Source of the DNA: Flavobacterium saliperosum
GTDB taxonomy: Bacteria > Bacteroidota > Bacteroidia > Flavobacteriales > Flavobacteriaceae
Reading direction: 5' to 3'
NCBI RefSeq assembly: GCF_900100625.1
Contig: NZ_FMTY01000002.1
Coordinates: 124,001 to 188,000, forward strand
DNA: 64,000 nt
Positions 16,979-23,211 of the stretch are shown here, piece after piece. The translations under genes and the position numbers were made by a program. Each line of letters begins with the position of its first letter. Position 1 is the first letter of the stretch. The notes below the pieces were generated by a model. It worked only from the letters and a program-made list of their open reading frames with translations, was not told where the DNA came from and made no database searches.

Positions 16979-17620
16979 GTGAGAGATTTAGCCAGACATC
17001 AAGGACTTCGAAATCAGTTGGTAACCATTTTGGAAAAGAAAGGCATCACAGATAAAAACGTATTGGAAGCCATCCGAAAAATTCCGAGACATTTATTTCT
17101 GAATTCGAGTTTTGAAGATTTCGCCTATCAGGACAAACCTTTTCCGATAGGCGCTGGGCAAACCATTTCTCAACCGTATACCGTGGCGTTTCAATCCGAA
17201 TTACTTCAGGTAAAAAAAGACGATAAAGTATTGGAAATTGGTACCGGTTCCGGTTATCAGACTGCGGTTTTGTGTACGATGGGCGCGAAAGTCTATTCTG
17301 TGGAAAGACAAAACGAATTGTTTAAAACAACGTCTCTTTTACTGCCGAAATTAGGTATTCGTCCGAAACACCTGGCTTTTGGAGATGGTTATAAAGGCTT
17401 ACCGAATTACGCTCCGTTTGACAGTATTATTGTAACGGCGGGCGCACCGTTTATTCCGCAGCCGTTAATGGCGCAATTGAAAATTGGAGGAAGACTTGTA
17501 ATTCCGGTAGGTGAAGACGTTCAGGTGATGACGTTGCTTGTCCGTAAAAACGAAACCCAGTTTGAAAAACACGAATTCGGTGATTTCCGCTTTGTTCCTT
17601 TGTTGGAAGACAAAAACTAA
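16979..17620 (+). CDS. pcm: Protein-L-isoaspartate O-methyltransferase
   Basis: Pcm uses S-adenosylmethionine to methylate isoaspartyl residues in damaged proteins so that they can revert to aspartate. Family segments visible are IPRHLF, the active-site loop GAGQTISQPYTVAFQ, the SAM motif VLEIGTGSGYQTAVL and IIVTAGAP. The frame is open upstream to a GTG at 16904. I prefer the GTG at 16979, which gives MRDLARHQGLRNQLV and the usual length of 213 residues, because the extra 25 residues are aromatic-rich, unlike the family, and overlap the putative promoter. The gene converges with an XRE regulator and abuts it without overlap. Confidence 0.93.
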   Translation: MRDLARHQGLRNQLVTILEKKGITDKNVLEAIRKIPRHLFLNSSFEDFAYQDKPFPIGAGQTISQPYTVAFQSELLQVKKDDKVLEIGTGSGYQTAVLCTMGAKVYSVERQNELFKTTSLLLPKLGIRPKHLAFGDGYKGLPNYAPFDSIIVTAGAPFIPQPLMAQLKIGGRLVIPVGEDVQVMTLLVRKNETQFEKHEFGDFRFVPLLEDKN

Positions 17621-17983
17621 TTACAGATTGGAAAGTTTGTTTTTAAGGTTGTCGATTTCCGAAAGAATGTCGGCCAACTGAATTTCTTTTTTTTCTTCCT
17701 GAGCGATTTTAATACCTTTTTCTGCCAGTATTTCCGTTACCGCCTGAACGGAATAGGTGTTGAAATCCAGATTGTGCAGCAGTTTTTCTTTGTACCAGGC
17801 CACCATCAGCACGGCCAAATCGATTTCAAGCAATTTGGATAAATTTTGGATTTGTATTTCGGTGGGAATGCGTTGTCCGCTTTCAAACTTACTGATCAAT
17901 GCTTTGTCAATGGAGAGCAAACGGGCTACTTCCGTAGTTTTGAATCCTTTTTGTTCCCGTGCGTTTTTGAGCAGTGTTTTCAT
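17621..17983 (-). CDS. XRE-family helix-turn-helix regulator
   Basis: The 120-residue protein has a Cro/C1-type HTH at about residues 5-60 (REQKGFKTTEVARLLSIDKA, then ISKFESGQRIPTE). A C-terminal helical tail of about 55 residues (VTEILAEKGIKIAQEEKKE ... IDNLKNKL) may be a coiled-coil dimerisation segment. It has no ligand-binding or peptidase domain. Its targets are unknown. It starts 65 bp downstream of the smpB stop codon on the same strand and converges with pcm. Confidence 0.88.
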   Translation of the reverse strand: MKTLLKNAREQKGFKTTEVARLLSIDKALISKFESGQRIPTEIQIQNLSKLLEIDLAVLMVAWYKEKLLHNLDFNTYSVQAVTEILAEKGIKIAQEEKKEIQLADILSEIDNLKNKLSNL

Positions 17984-18030
17984 TTTAAAAGACGTTATTT
18001 TTCAAGCCGAATGCAGTCTGAAATTTAAAA

Positions 18031-18038
18031 CAAAATTA
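18031..18038 (-). promoter_or_regulatory. Putative -7 element for the XRE regulator
   Basis: TAATTTTG on the minus strand matches TAnnTTTG, about 48 bases upstream of the regulator start and just after the smpB stop codon. Confidence 0.35.
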
Positions 18039-18048
18039 CAGAAGGAGA

Positions 18049-18501
18049 TTAAAACGATTTCTTAATTCGGTCCAAATCACGCTTGGTGTCCTGTTCTTTA
18101 AGGGATTCGCGTTTGTCATAGGTTTTCTTACCGCGGCATAAGGCGATGTCCAATTTAGCCAATCCTTTTTCGTTGGTGAAAAGACGTAGCGGAATAATCG
18201 TAAGTCCTTTATTCTGAACACTTTTCAAAAGCCCTTTCAGTTCGCGTTTGTTCAATAGCAGTTTACGCTCACTTTTCGCTTTGTGGTTGTAATGTGTTCC
18301 GTAAAGGTATTCTTCGATATGGGAATTGATTACGAAAAGCTCGGTTCCGTGAAATTCACAAAAACTTTCAGCAATTCCGGCTTTACCTAATCGTATGGAT
18401 TTGATTTCGGTTCCGGTCAATACAATGCCAGCCGTATATTTTTCGAGTATCTCATAATCGAATTTGGCTCTTTTGTTAAGTATGTTGACCGTTTTTAGCA
18501 T
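18049..18501 (-). CDS. smpB: SsrA-binding protein SmpB
   Basis: SmpB binds tmRNA and brings it to stalled ribosomes for trans-translation. The sequence has [19 protein letters not shown], then [18 protein letters not shown] (core OB fold) and [19 protein letters not shown]. The basic C-terminal tail [20 protein letters not shown] enters the decoding site. The length of 150 residues is normal. The tmRNA gene itself is not in this window. Confidence 0.97.
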   Translation of the reverse strand: MLKTVNILNKRAKFDYEILEKYTAGIVLTGTEIKSIRLGKAGIAESFCEFHGTELFVINSHIEEYLYGTHYNHKAKSERKLLLNKRELKGLLKSVQNKGLTIIPLRLFTNEKGLAKLDIALCRGKKTYDKRESLKEQDTKRDLDRIKKSF

Positions 18502-18508
18502 AGGACGA

Positions 18509-18516
18509 CAAATGTA
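18509..18516 (-). promoter_or_regulatory. Putative -7 element for smpB
   Basis: TACATTTG (minus strand) matches TAnnTTTG exactly and ends only 7 bases before the ATG, implying an extremely short or absent leader. Confidence 0.4.
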
Positions 18517-18606
18517 TGAACAATTAGTCAGATATTAAAGATTAAATAAAGCGAAAATACTTTTTCGGCTATGATTTTTATCAGGCTTTTGGAGGTTTTT
18601 GAAGGG

Positions 18607-18614
18607 TACTTTTG
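18607..18614 (+). promoter_or_regulatory. Putative -7 element for the OmpW-like gene
   Basis: TACTTTTG matches TAnnTTTG, 25 bases before the ATG at 18640. Confidence 0.5.
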
Positions 18615-18639
18615 AAGTGTAATTAAAAAACAAACAAAA

Positions 18640-19326
18640 ATGAAAAGAATTGTATTTGCCCTATTAGCGATGTCTTTTTTAAACGTGGGATTGGCTCAGG
18701 AGAAAACAGAAAACAAATCAGCCGACTTTTCAAGATGGAAAGTACGTGTAAGAGGAATCGGAGTGGTTCCTAACGAAAGTGCGTCTATCGGAACAATTGG
18801 TGGTGATGTTTCCATTTCTACCGCATTGGTTCCTGAGTTGGATTTCACCTATTTTTTCACTAAAAACATTGCGGCCGAATTAATTTTAGGTACAACAAAA
18901 CACGATGTAAGTACCGTTGGTTCTGATATTTCGGCCATTGGAGGACCAACAAGCTATAATGTCGATTTAGGTTCGGTTCGGTTACTGCCGCCTACATTAA
19001 CGGTACAATATCATTTTAATCAATCTTGTGACAATGTGCTTAAACCTTATATTGGCGCTGGTGTAAACTATACTGTTTTTTACGATGTGAAACCCGGCGA
19101 CGTGGTTAAAGGCGTAAGTTATGATAATGCATTGGGTTATGCGGCACAGGCCGGTTTTGACTTAATGGTAACGGATAAATTCTTTATCAATGCCGATGTG
19201 AAACGATTGTTTTTGAAAACTGATGTTACGGTAGACGCTTCAAACCTGGCACCGGGTTTAAGCATTCCTGCAGAAGTGGATATCAATCCGTGGATTATAG
19301 GAATGGGTGTGGGAATGAAGTTTTAA
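18640..19326 (+). CDS. OmpW-family outer-membrane protein
   Basis: This 228-residue protein has a signal peptide (MKRIVFALLAMSFLNVGLAQ). It contains the OmpW pattern WKVRVRGIGVVPNES, followed by LDFTYFFTKNIAAELILGTTKHDV, LLPPTLTVQYHF, KPYIGAGVNYTVFY and a terminal WIIGMGVGMKF strand, consistent with an eight-stranded barrel. OmpW proteins form narrow hydrophobic channels in the outer membrane; the physiological solute is uncertain. The gene is monocistronic, with a promoter-like box before it and a strong terminator after it. Confidence 0.92.
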   Translation: MKRIVFALLAMSFLNVGLAQEKTENKSADFSRWKVRVRGIGVVPNESASIGTIGGDVSISTALVPELDFTYFFTKNIAAELILGTTKHDVSTVGSDISAIGGPTSYNVDLGSVRLLPPTLTVQYHFNQSCDNVLKPYIGAGVNYTVFYDVKPGDVVKGVSYDNALGYAAQAGFDLMVTDKFFINADVKRLFLKTDVTVDASNLAPGLSIPAEVDINPWIIGMGVGMKF

Positions 19327-19345
19327 TTAATGGTTTTTTGGTTTG

Positions 19346-19373
19346 AAAGTCCGCTGCAAAGCGGACTTTTTTT
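19346..19373 (+). terminator. Terminator after the OmpW-like gene
   Basis: A 9-bp perfect stem (AAAGTCCGC / GCGGACTTT) with a 6-base loop is followed by a T run. Confidence 0.9.
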
Positions 19374-19432
19374 ATTTGTTTAAAAAGGATACACTTTAGT
19401 ATATGCCTTTTAGATTCTAAAAACGTACTACA

Positions 19433-19481
19433 GGCCGCGAATGGACGATTTTATAAATTATAAAGTCTTTTATTCGTGGCC
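19433..19481. repeat. Dispersed-type inverted repeat (GGCCGCGAAT / ATTCGTGGCC)
   Basis: An imperfect inverted repeat encloses 29 AT-rich bases in the gap between two convergent genes. The words resemble intergenic repeats I recall from other Flavobacteria, but only one copy is present here. Confidence 0.45.
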
Positions 19482-19516
19482 ATATAACCAAACTGTGAAT
19501 TTTGGTTTATAGTGGT

Positions 19517-20065
19517 TTATTTGTTCAAAAGCGAATACACAAAACTGTCCAGGTATTTTCCCTGCCAAAAGCAATCTTCTTTAAAATGTCCTTCACGGAT
19601 AAAACCGTTTTTCTCCAGCAGTTTCCAAGAAGCATAATTTTCGGGGTCGGTTACGGCTTCAATCGAATGGAGTTTCATGGTTTCAAAGCCATACTTTATG
19701 ATTTCAGTTAATGCTTCCTGCATAATTCCTTTTCCATGGAACCCGGTATCAAGCATGTATCCGATTTCGGCGCGGTGGTTTTCCGGCTGCATTCTGAAAT
19801 AGCCAATGTTTCCGATGAGTTTATTGTCTTCCTTCAAGCAGATTGCCCAATTTATGCATTCACTGCTTTCCAATAACCCTTGCATAAATTCAATGTGCTT
19901 AATGGCATCATCGATTGTTTTGGGCATTTCACGGGGAATGTACTTCATGATTTCCGGATTGGAACGCAAAGCAAACATTTCGTCGGCATCGTCTTTATTT
20001 ATCTGTCTGAGAAGTAATCGTTCGGTTTGAAGAATCGGGAAATCGGTAAAATCGAAAATCAGCAT
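19517..20065 (-). CDS. GNAT family N-acetyltransferase (RimJ/RimL-like)
   Basis: The 182-residue protein has the N-terminal strand LQTERLLLRQINKDDADEMF and FALRSNPEIMKYIPR typical of RimJ/RimL acetyltransferases. The motif A region is HRAEIGYMLDTGFHGKGIMQEAL, containing the acetyl-CoA loop (GKG in place of R/QxxGxG/A). The C-terminus ends WKLLEKNGFIREGHFKED. It acetylates an amino group using acetyl-CoA; the substrate (ribosomal protein, antibiotic or metabolite) cannot be told. It is a single gene with a 150-bp AT-rich spacer upstream. Confidence 0.9.
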   Translation of the reverse strand: MLIFDFTDFPILQTERLLLRQINKDDADEMFALRSNPEIMKYIPREMPKTIDDAIKHIEFMQGLLESSECINWAICLKEDNKLIGNIGYFRMQPENHRAEIGYMLDTGFHGKGIMQEALTEIIKYGFETMKLHSIEAVTDPENYASWKLLEKNGFIREGHFKEDCFWQGKYLDSFVYSLLNK

Positions 20066-20215
20066 GGTTAGTATCAGAAAGTTAAGTTTTGTTAAAAAAG
20101 GAGTGATTGTAAAATTTTCAGGAAATTAGTAAAAAAACACCATTAAGATTACTTTTTTAATATTTTTTTTAATAAATTTAAAAACCAAAATCAAACTAAC
20201 TAACTATTAATTACC

Positions 20216-20500
20216 ATGAATTACAATTTTGAAACTATTGACAAAGAAAAAATCGGAAGTTTGCTTTTTCCGAACAGTGATGTTTTGGAAGATGATAAAG
20301 AGGCTATCAAACAACGAAAAGAAGAGTTAGACAGAGCGCTGACTTTAGGAAACCTGGAACATTTGAAAATTAAGATTTATTTTGAAGACGACACTTCCAA
20401 AAAAATGGTGGATACCACAGTTTGGGGATTGACCGAAGAAAGAATAATTTTAAAACAAGGTGTGGTTATTCCTATAAAAAGAATTTACAAAACAATTTAA
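20216..20500 (+). CDS. Small hypothetical protein
   Basis: This 94-residue acidic cytosolic protein has no recognised motif. Residues 25-50 are strongly charged and helical (DDKEAIKQRKEELDRAL), and the C-terminal 45 residues look like a small beta domain (KIKIYFEDDTSKKMVDTTVW, then VIPIKRIYKTI). The ATG has an A-rich upstream region, and a clear terminator follows directly, which supports a real monocistronic gene. I do not recognise a function. Confidence 0.65.
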   Translation: MNYNFETIDKEKIGSLLFPNSDVLEDDKEAIKQRKEELDRALTLGNLEHLKIKIYFEDDTSKKMVDTTVWGLTEERIILKQGVVIPIKRIYKTI

Positions 20501-20523
20501 GCTATCTTAGGATAGCTTTTTTT
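20499..20523 (+). terminator. Terminator after the small hypothetical gene
   Basis: AAGCTATC and GATAGCTT form an 8-bp stem around TTAG and are followed by a T run. The left arm includes the final A of the stop codon. Confidence 0.85.
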
Positions 20524-20802
20524 ATTTGTTCAGGTCAAATTCAACTGAAAATATAACAAAATATACTGATATCTTTAACAAAGGTTAGTTGATTAATCAA
20601 CTAACTTTACACTATTAAACTCCATCTCCATACTACTGAATTCTTGTGCGGTTAATTGCCTGTAATAAGAAGAATTGATTGCTAATGCTGTTTTTTGAAT
20701 CTGAATAATGTGTAATTCACATAACAAAAAGGGGAAGTAATTGAAAGCCTTACGATTTGTGCATTATGATATTTAATATTTATAAATCAAAAATCGAACA
20801 TT
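20524..20802. other. Intergenic region with operator-like palindrome and no recognised gene
   Basis: Together with the preceding terminator this gives 302 bases without an assigned gene. It holds a perfect 22-bp palindrome at 20584-20605. On the minus strand there is a 56-codon open frame (20590-20760) without a start codon that might be a relic. No promoter with both elements was found for the gene at 20803. Confidence 0.5.
20584..20605. promoter_or_regulatory. Perfect 22-bp palindrome, operator-like
   Basis: The half site is GTTAGTTGATT, followed directly by its exact complement. The core AGTTGATTAATCAACT resembles operators of MarR-type dimeric regulators. TAACTTTA, one mismatch from TAnnTTTG, overlaps its right edge. 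No MarR-type gene lies in this window, so the regulator would act from elsewhere. Confidence 0.55.
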
Positions 20803-21333
20803 ATGAAATCAATTATCTGTTTATTAGTACTCGTGGGCTTCGCCTTAACGGGATATTCTCAGGACAAAAACACTTACCGTGATGAGAGTATGAGTTTAAA
20901 AAAATTACCTGAGATCGTTATTAAAAGAGCCGGTAACGACTTTTCGGTCTATCTTCCGGAATATGAAAATCAAGACGAGAAAATCAAAAAATTGCAGGAA
21001 TCCTTTATAGCTTATGATTTAGGTAAAGATTATGAAGGTTTTGAGAATTATTTGGTTACCATGCGCGTAAAAGATGGTTCTTTAGTTGCGACTTACAATG
21101 AAAACGGAAAATTAACCCGAGTTGTTGAGAAATATGATAATGTAAAACTTCCTATGGATGTTATCTATGGAGTTTACAAAACCTATCCGGGTTGGAAAAT
21201 TACTAATGATAAGTACTTGTATTCTCAAGAAGATGGGGATATAACGAAAAAACAGTACAATTTGAAGCTCACAAAAGACAAGGAAACTAAAAAAATTGTT
21301 GTGAATTCAAAAGGAGAAATCCTTAAAGGATGA
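20803..21333 (+). CDS. Secreted hypothetical protein (PepSY-like)
   Basis: The 176-residue product has a signal peptide (MKSIICLLVLVGFALTGYSQ). The C-terminal ~90 residues (ATYNENGKLTRVVEKYDNVK, VYKTYPGWKI, then YNLKLTKDKETKKIVVNSKG) resemble the small beta-rich PepSY-like domains of secreted Bacteroidota proteins, in which a predicted substrate or cofactor role is unproven. No catalytic residues are evident. It is monocistronic and followed by a bidirectional terminator shared with the convergent MFS gene. Confidence 0.7.
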   Translation: MKSIICLLVLVGFALTGYSQDKNTYRDESMSLKKLPEIVIKRAGNDFSVYLPEYENQDEKIKKLQESFIAYDLGKDYEGFENYLVTMRVKDGSLVATYNENGKLTRVVEKYDNVKLPMDVIYGVYKTYPGWKITNDKYLYSQEDGDITKKQYNLKLTKDKETKKIVVNSKGEILKG

Positions 21334-21368
21334 TAAATTAGGAAGAGTATTAAAACTAATCATAAATA

Positions 21369-21397
21369 AAAAGCTATCTTTTTCGGGATAGCTTTTT
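21369..21397. terminator. Bidirectional terminator between convergent genes
   Basis: A stem of about 9 bp (AAAGCTATC / GATAGCTTT) is flanked by an A run on the left and a T run on the right, so it can serve both the secreted hypothetical gene and the MFS gene. The stem words repeat those of the terminator at 20499. Confidence 0.85.
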
Positions 21398-21406
21398 TAT
21401 TTGAAA

Positions 21407-22651
21407 TTATTCGTTGAAATCCAGATCTTTATTGTGCGTTTCTTCAATGGTTACGGTAGAATAAATGCCGAGTGTGAAAGCAAAGAAACCAACAGTGGCA
21501 GCAGCAATAATCACTCCGCTGTTAACTTTCAATCCGTCAAAAGCTATTAGCATTACCGGAACCAAACCGCGCACCATGTTAGGAATGGTTGTGGTTGCCG
21601 TACTGCGGATGTTGGTTCCGAACTGTTCCGAGCCAACCGTGACAAACATAGCCCAATAACCGGTACCAAGACCAAGCCACGCACAGTAGAAATAATACAT
21701 GTTCTCAGACATCTTACCGGAAAAGAGTAATAGCATTACGCCGATAATGGTAAAAATCATCATGTATAAAATTGCTTTTTTTCGGGAATGCAGCCAATGG
21801 GAAATGAAACCGCTGGCAAAATCTCCTGCCGAAATTCCCACATACGCCCACATAATGGCTTTTCCGGGAGTGATGGAAGTGATGCCCATGACCGGCGCAA
21901 ACTGATTGGCCATCATGGCTAAAATCCCGATACAGAACCAGGTGGGTAAACCGATAGCGATGCATTTCATGTATTTCACAAAACGGTCCCAATTGGTAAA
22001 GAACGAAAAGAAGTTCCCTTTTTTAATCTCGGAGTTTTGTTTGATGTCGTTGTAAATTCCCGATTCCACTACGCTTACACGGAGTAATAGTAACATTAAC
22101 CCCAATCCGCCACCTATGAAGTAGGCAATCGTCCAATCGCCGGCCAATTCTACGGTTAACTGTGCCACAACAGCACCCAATAACCCGAAACCGGCTACGA
22201 TGGAAGTTCCGATGGCGCGTAATTGTTTTGGTAAGGATTCGGAAACCAACGTAATTCCGGCGCCTAATTCTCCCGCCAGACCAATACCGGCAATAAAACG
22301 CAATAAAGCATAAACGGTGGTTTTGTCTTCAAAAGGCATTTGGGGTAAGAAGCCACAGGCGATATTGGCCAAAGAATACACTAAGATGGAACCGAATAAA
22401 ACAGAAAGCCTTCCTTTCTTATCGCCTAAAACACCCCAAAGGATGCCGCCCAACAATAAGCCAACCATTTGATAATTTAGGATTAACGTGCCGGCAGTGT
22501 CTACATCTAAATTCATGTCTTTTAAACTGGGAACACGTACAATGCCGAACAGAAGTAAGTCGTAAATGTCTACGAAATAGCCTAGGGCCGCGACGATTAC
22601 CGGAAAGGAGAAGAGGTGTTTCAGTTTTTCGTTAAAGGTGAATTCTTTCAT
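21407..22651 (-). CDS. MFS transporter
   Basis: This 414-residue inner-membrane protein has twelve predicted transmembrane segments. The MFS signature between TM2 and TM3 is GVLGDKKGRLSVLFGS, and TM1 carries the charged motif GYFVDIYDLLLFG seen in the metabolite:H+ symporter branch (aromatic acid, sugar acid or lactate type). The central loop (about 200-225) is short. The substrate cannot be predicted. It stands alone, with a terminator downstream and the minisatellite region upstream. Confidence 0.9.
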   Translation of the reverse strand: MKEFTFNEKLKHLFSFPVIVAALGYFVDIYDLLLFGIVRVPSLKDMNLDVDTAGTLILNYQMVGLLLGGILWGVLGDKKGRLSVLFGSILVYSLANIACGFLPQMPFEDKTTVYALLRFIAGIGLAGELGAGITLVSESLPKQLRAIGTSIVAGFGLLGAVVAQLTVELAGDWTIAYFIGGGLGLMLLLLRVSVVESGIYNDIKQNSEIKKGNFFSFFTNWDRFVKYMKCIAIGLPTWFCIGILAMMANQFAPVMGITSITPGKAIMWAYVGISAGDFASGFISHWLHSRKKAILYMMIFTIIGVMLLLFSGKMSENMYYFYCAWLGLGTGYWAMFVTVGSEQFGTNIRSTATTTIPNMVRGLVPVMLIAFDGLKVNSGVIIAAATVGFFAFTLGIYSTVTIEETHNKDLDFNE

Positions 22652-22746
22652 TTTTGGTTTTGGTTAGGATGCCAAAAATAGAAAAATATAGTTAGTAGTA
22701 AAATTTTGTACTGTTTATGATGGAATTTTTTTGAAGGCCTGACTTT

Positions 22747-22977
22747 GCAGACGTTCGGCAAGGCAATGCAGGAGTTCGGCAAGGCAATGCAGGAGTTCGG
22801 CAAGGCAATGCAGGAGTTGGTCAGGTCGATGCAGACGTTCGGCAAGGCAATGCAGGAGTTGGGCAAGCCGATGTAGACGTTGGACAAGGCAATAGAGGAG
22901 TTGGGCAGGTCGATGCAGGAGTTCGGTAAACTGATGCAGGAGTTGGGCAAGGCAATGCAGATGGTGGACAGGGCAAA
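22747..22977. repeat. 21-bp minisatellite, 11 imperfect copies
   Basis: Eleven units of 21 bases with consensus GCAGGAGTTCGGCAAGGCAA + T run head to tail; units 2 and 3 are identical and others differ at 1-7 positions. Because 21 is a multiple of three, frames stay open. On the plus strand one frame reads the heptad MQEFGKA with conservative changes but hits a TAG in unit 7. On the minus strand another frame reads IALPNSC. Confidence 0.92.
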
Positions 22978-23060
22978 TACTAAAGCGAATTGGTTTATGA
23001 AACACTGATTTTTGGTAAGACCATTACCGTATAGCCCTGATGGGAGAGAAATCCTGTGAT

Positions 23061-23090
23061 TGGGAGATTGCTTCGCAGGCTCGCAATGAC
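23061..23090. repeat. Dispersed-type repeat (GATTGCTTCGCAGGCTCGCA)
   Basis: The sequence contains TTGCTTCGCAGGCTCGCAAT, a near-palindromic word I recall from many bacterial intergenic repeats (read in translation as CHCEPAKQS). Only one copy is in the window, so the assignment rests on recognition. Confidence 0.45.
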
Positions 23091-23145
23091 AGATTGTAAC
23101 GGACAGCAGGAATAGGGATTCCAAGAGATCACCAACGCTTCGCTC

Positions 23146-23187
23146 CAAAAAAAATACCCGACTGATGCTTTGAAACCAGTCGGGTAT
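23146..23187 (-). terminator. Terminator of clpB
   Basis: An 11-bp perfect stem (ATACCCGACTG / CAGTCGGGTAT) with a 12-base loop is followed on the minus strand by a run of eight T. It lies 25 bases beyond the clpB stop codon. Confidence 0.92.
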
Positions 23188-23211
23188 AACCAAAAATATA
23201 TGAAAAACTAC

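Larger units (their letters stand above)
22652..23145. other. Gene-free region with minisatellite and dispersed repeat
   Basis: This stretch between the MFS gene and the clpB terminator holds the 21-bp minisatellite (22747-22977) and a dispersed-type repeat (about 23061-23090). Open frames cross it on the minus strand, but they begin inside the clpB terminator and run through both repeats, so I call no gene here. Confidence 0.7.

Noticed and set aside
22747..22977. CRISPR array
   Set aside because: The 21-bp units are contiguous with no unique spacers, and there are no cas genes in the window.
22648..23193. Long minus-strand open frame (181 codons) and a second one (22715-23005) across the minisatellite
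   Set aside because: The ATG of the first lies inside the clpB terminator, and both run through a dispersed repeat and the tandem repeat. Open frames are expected from a 21-bp period, so no gene is called.
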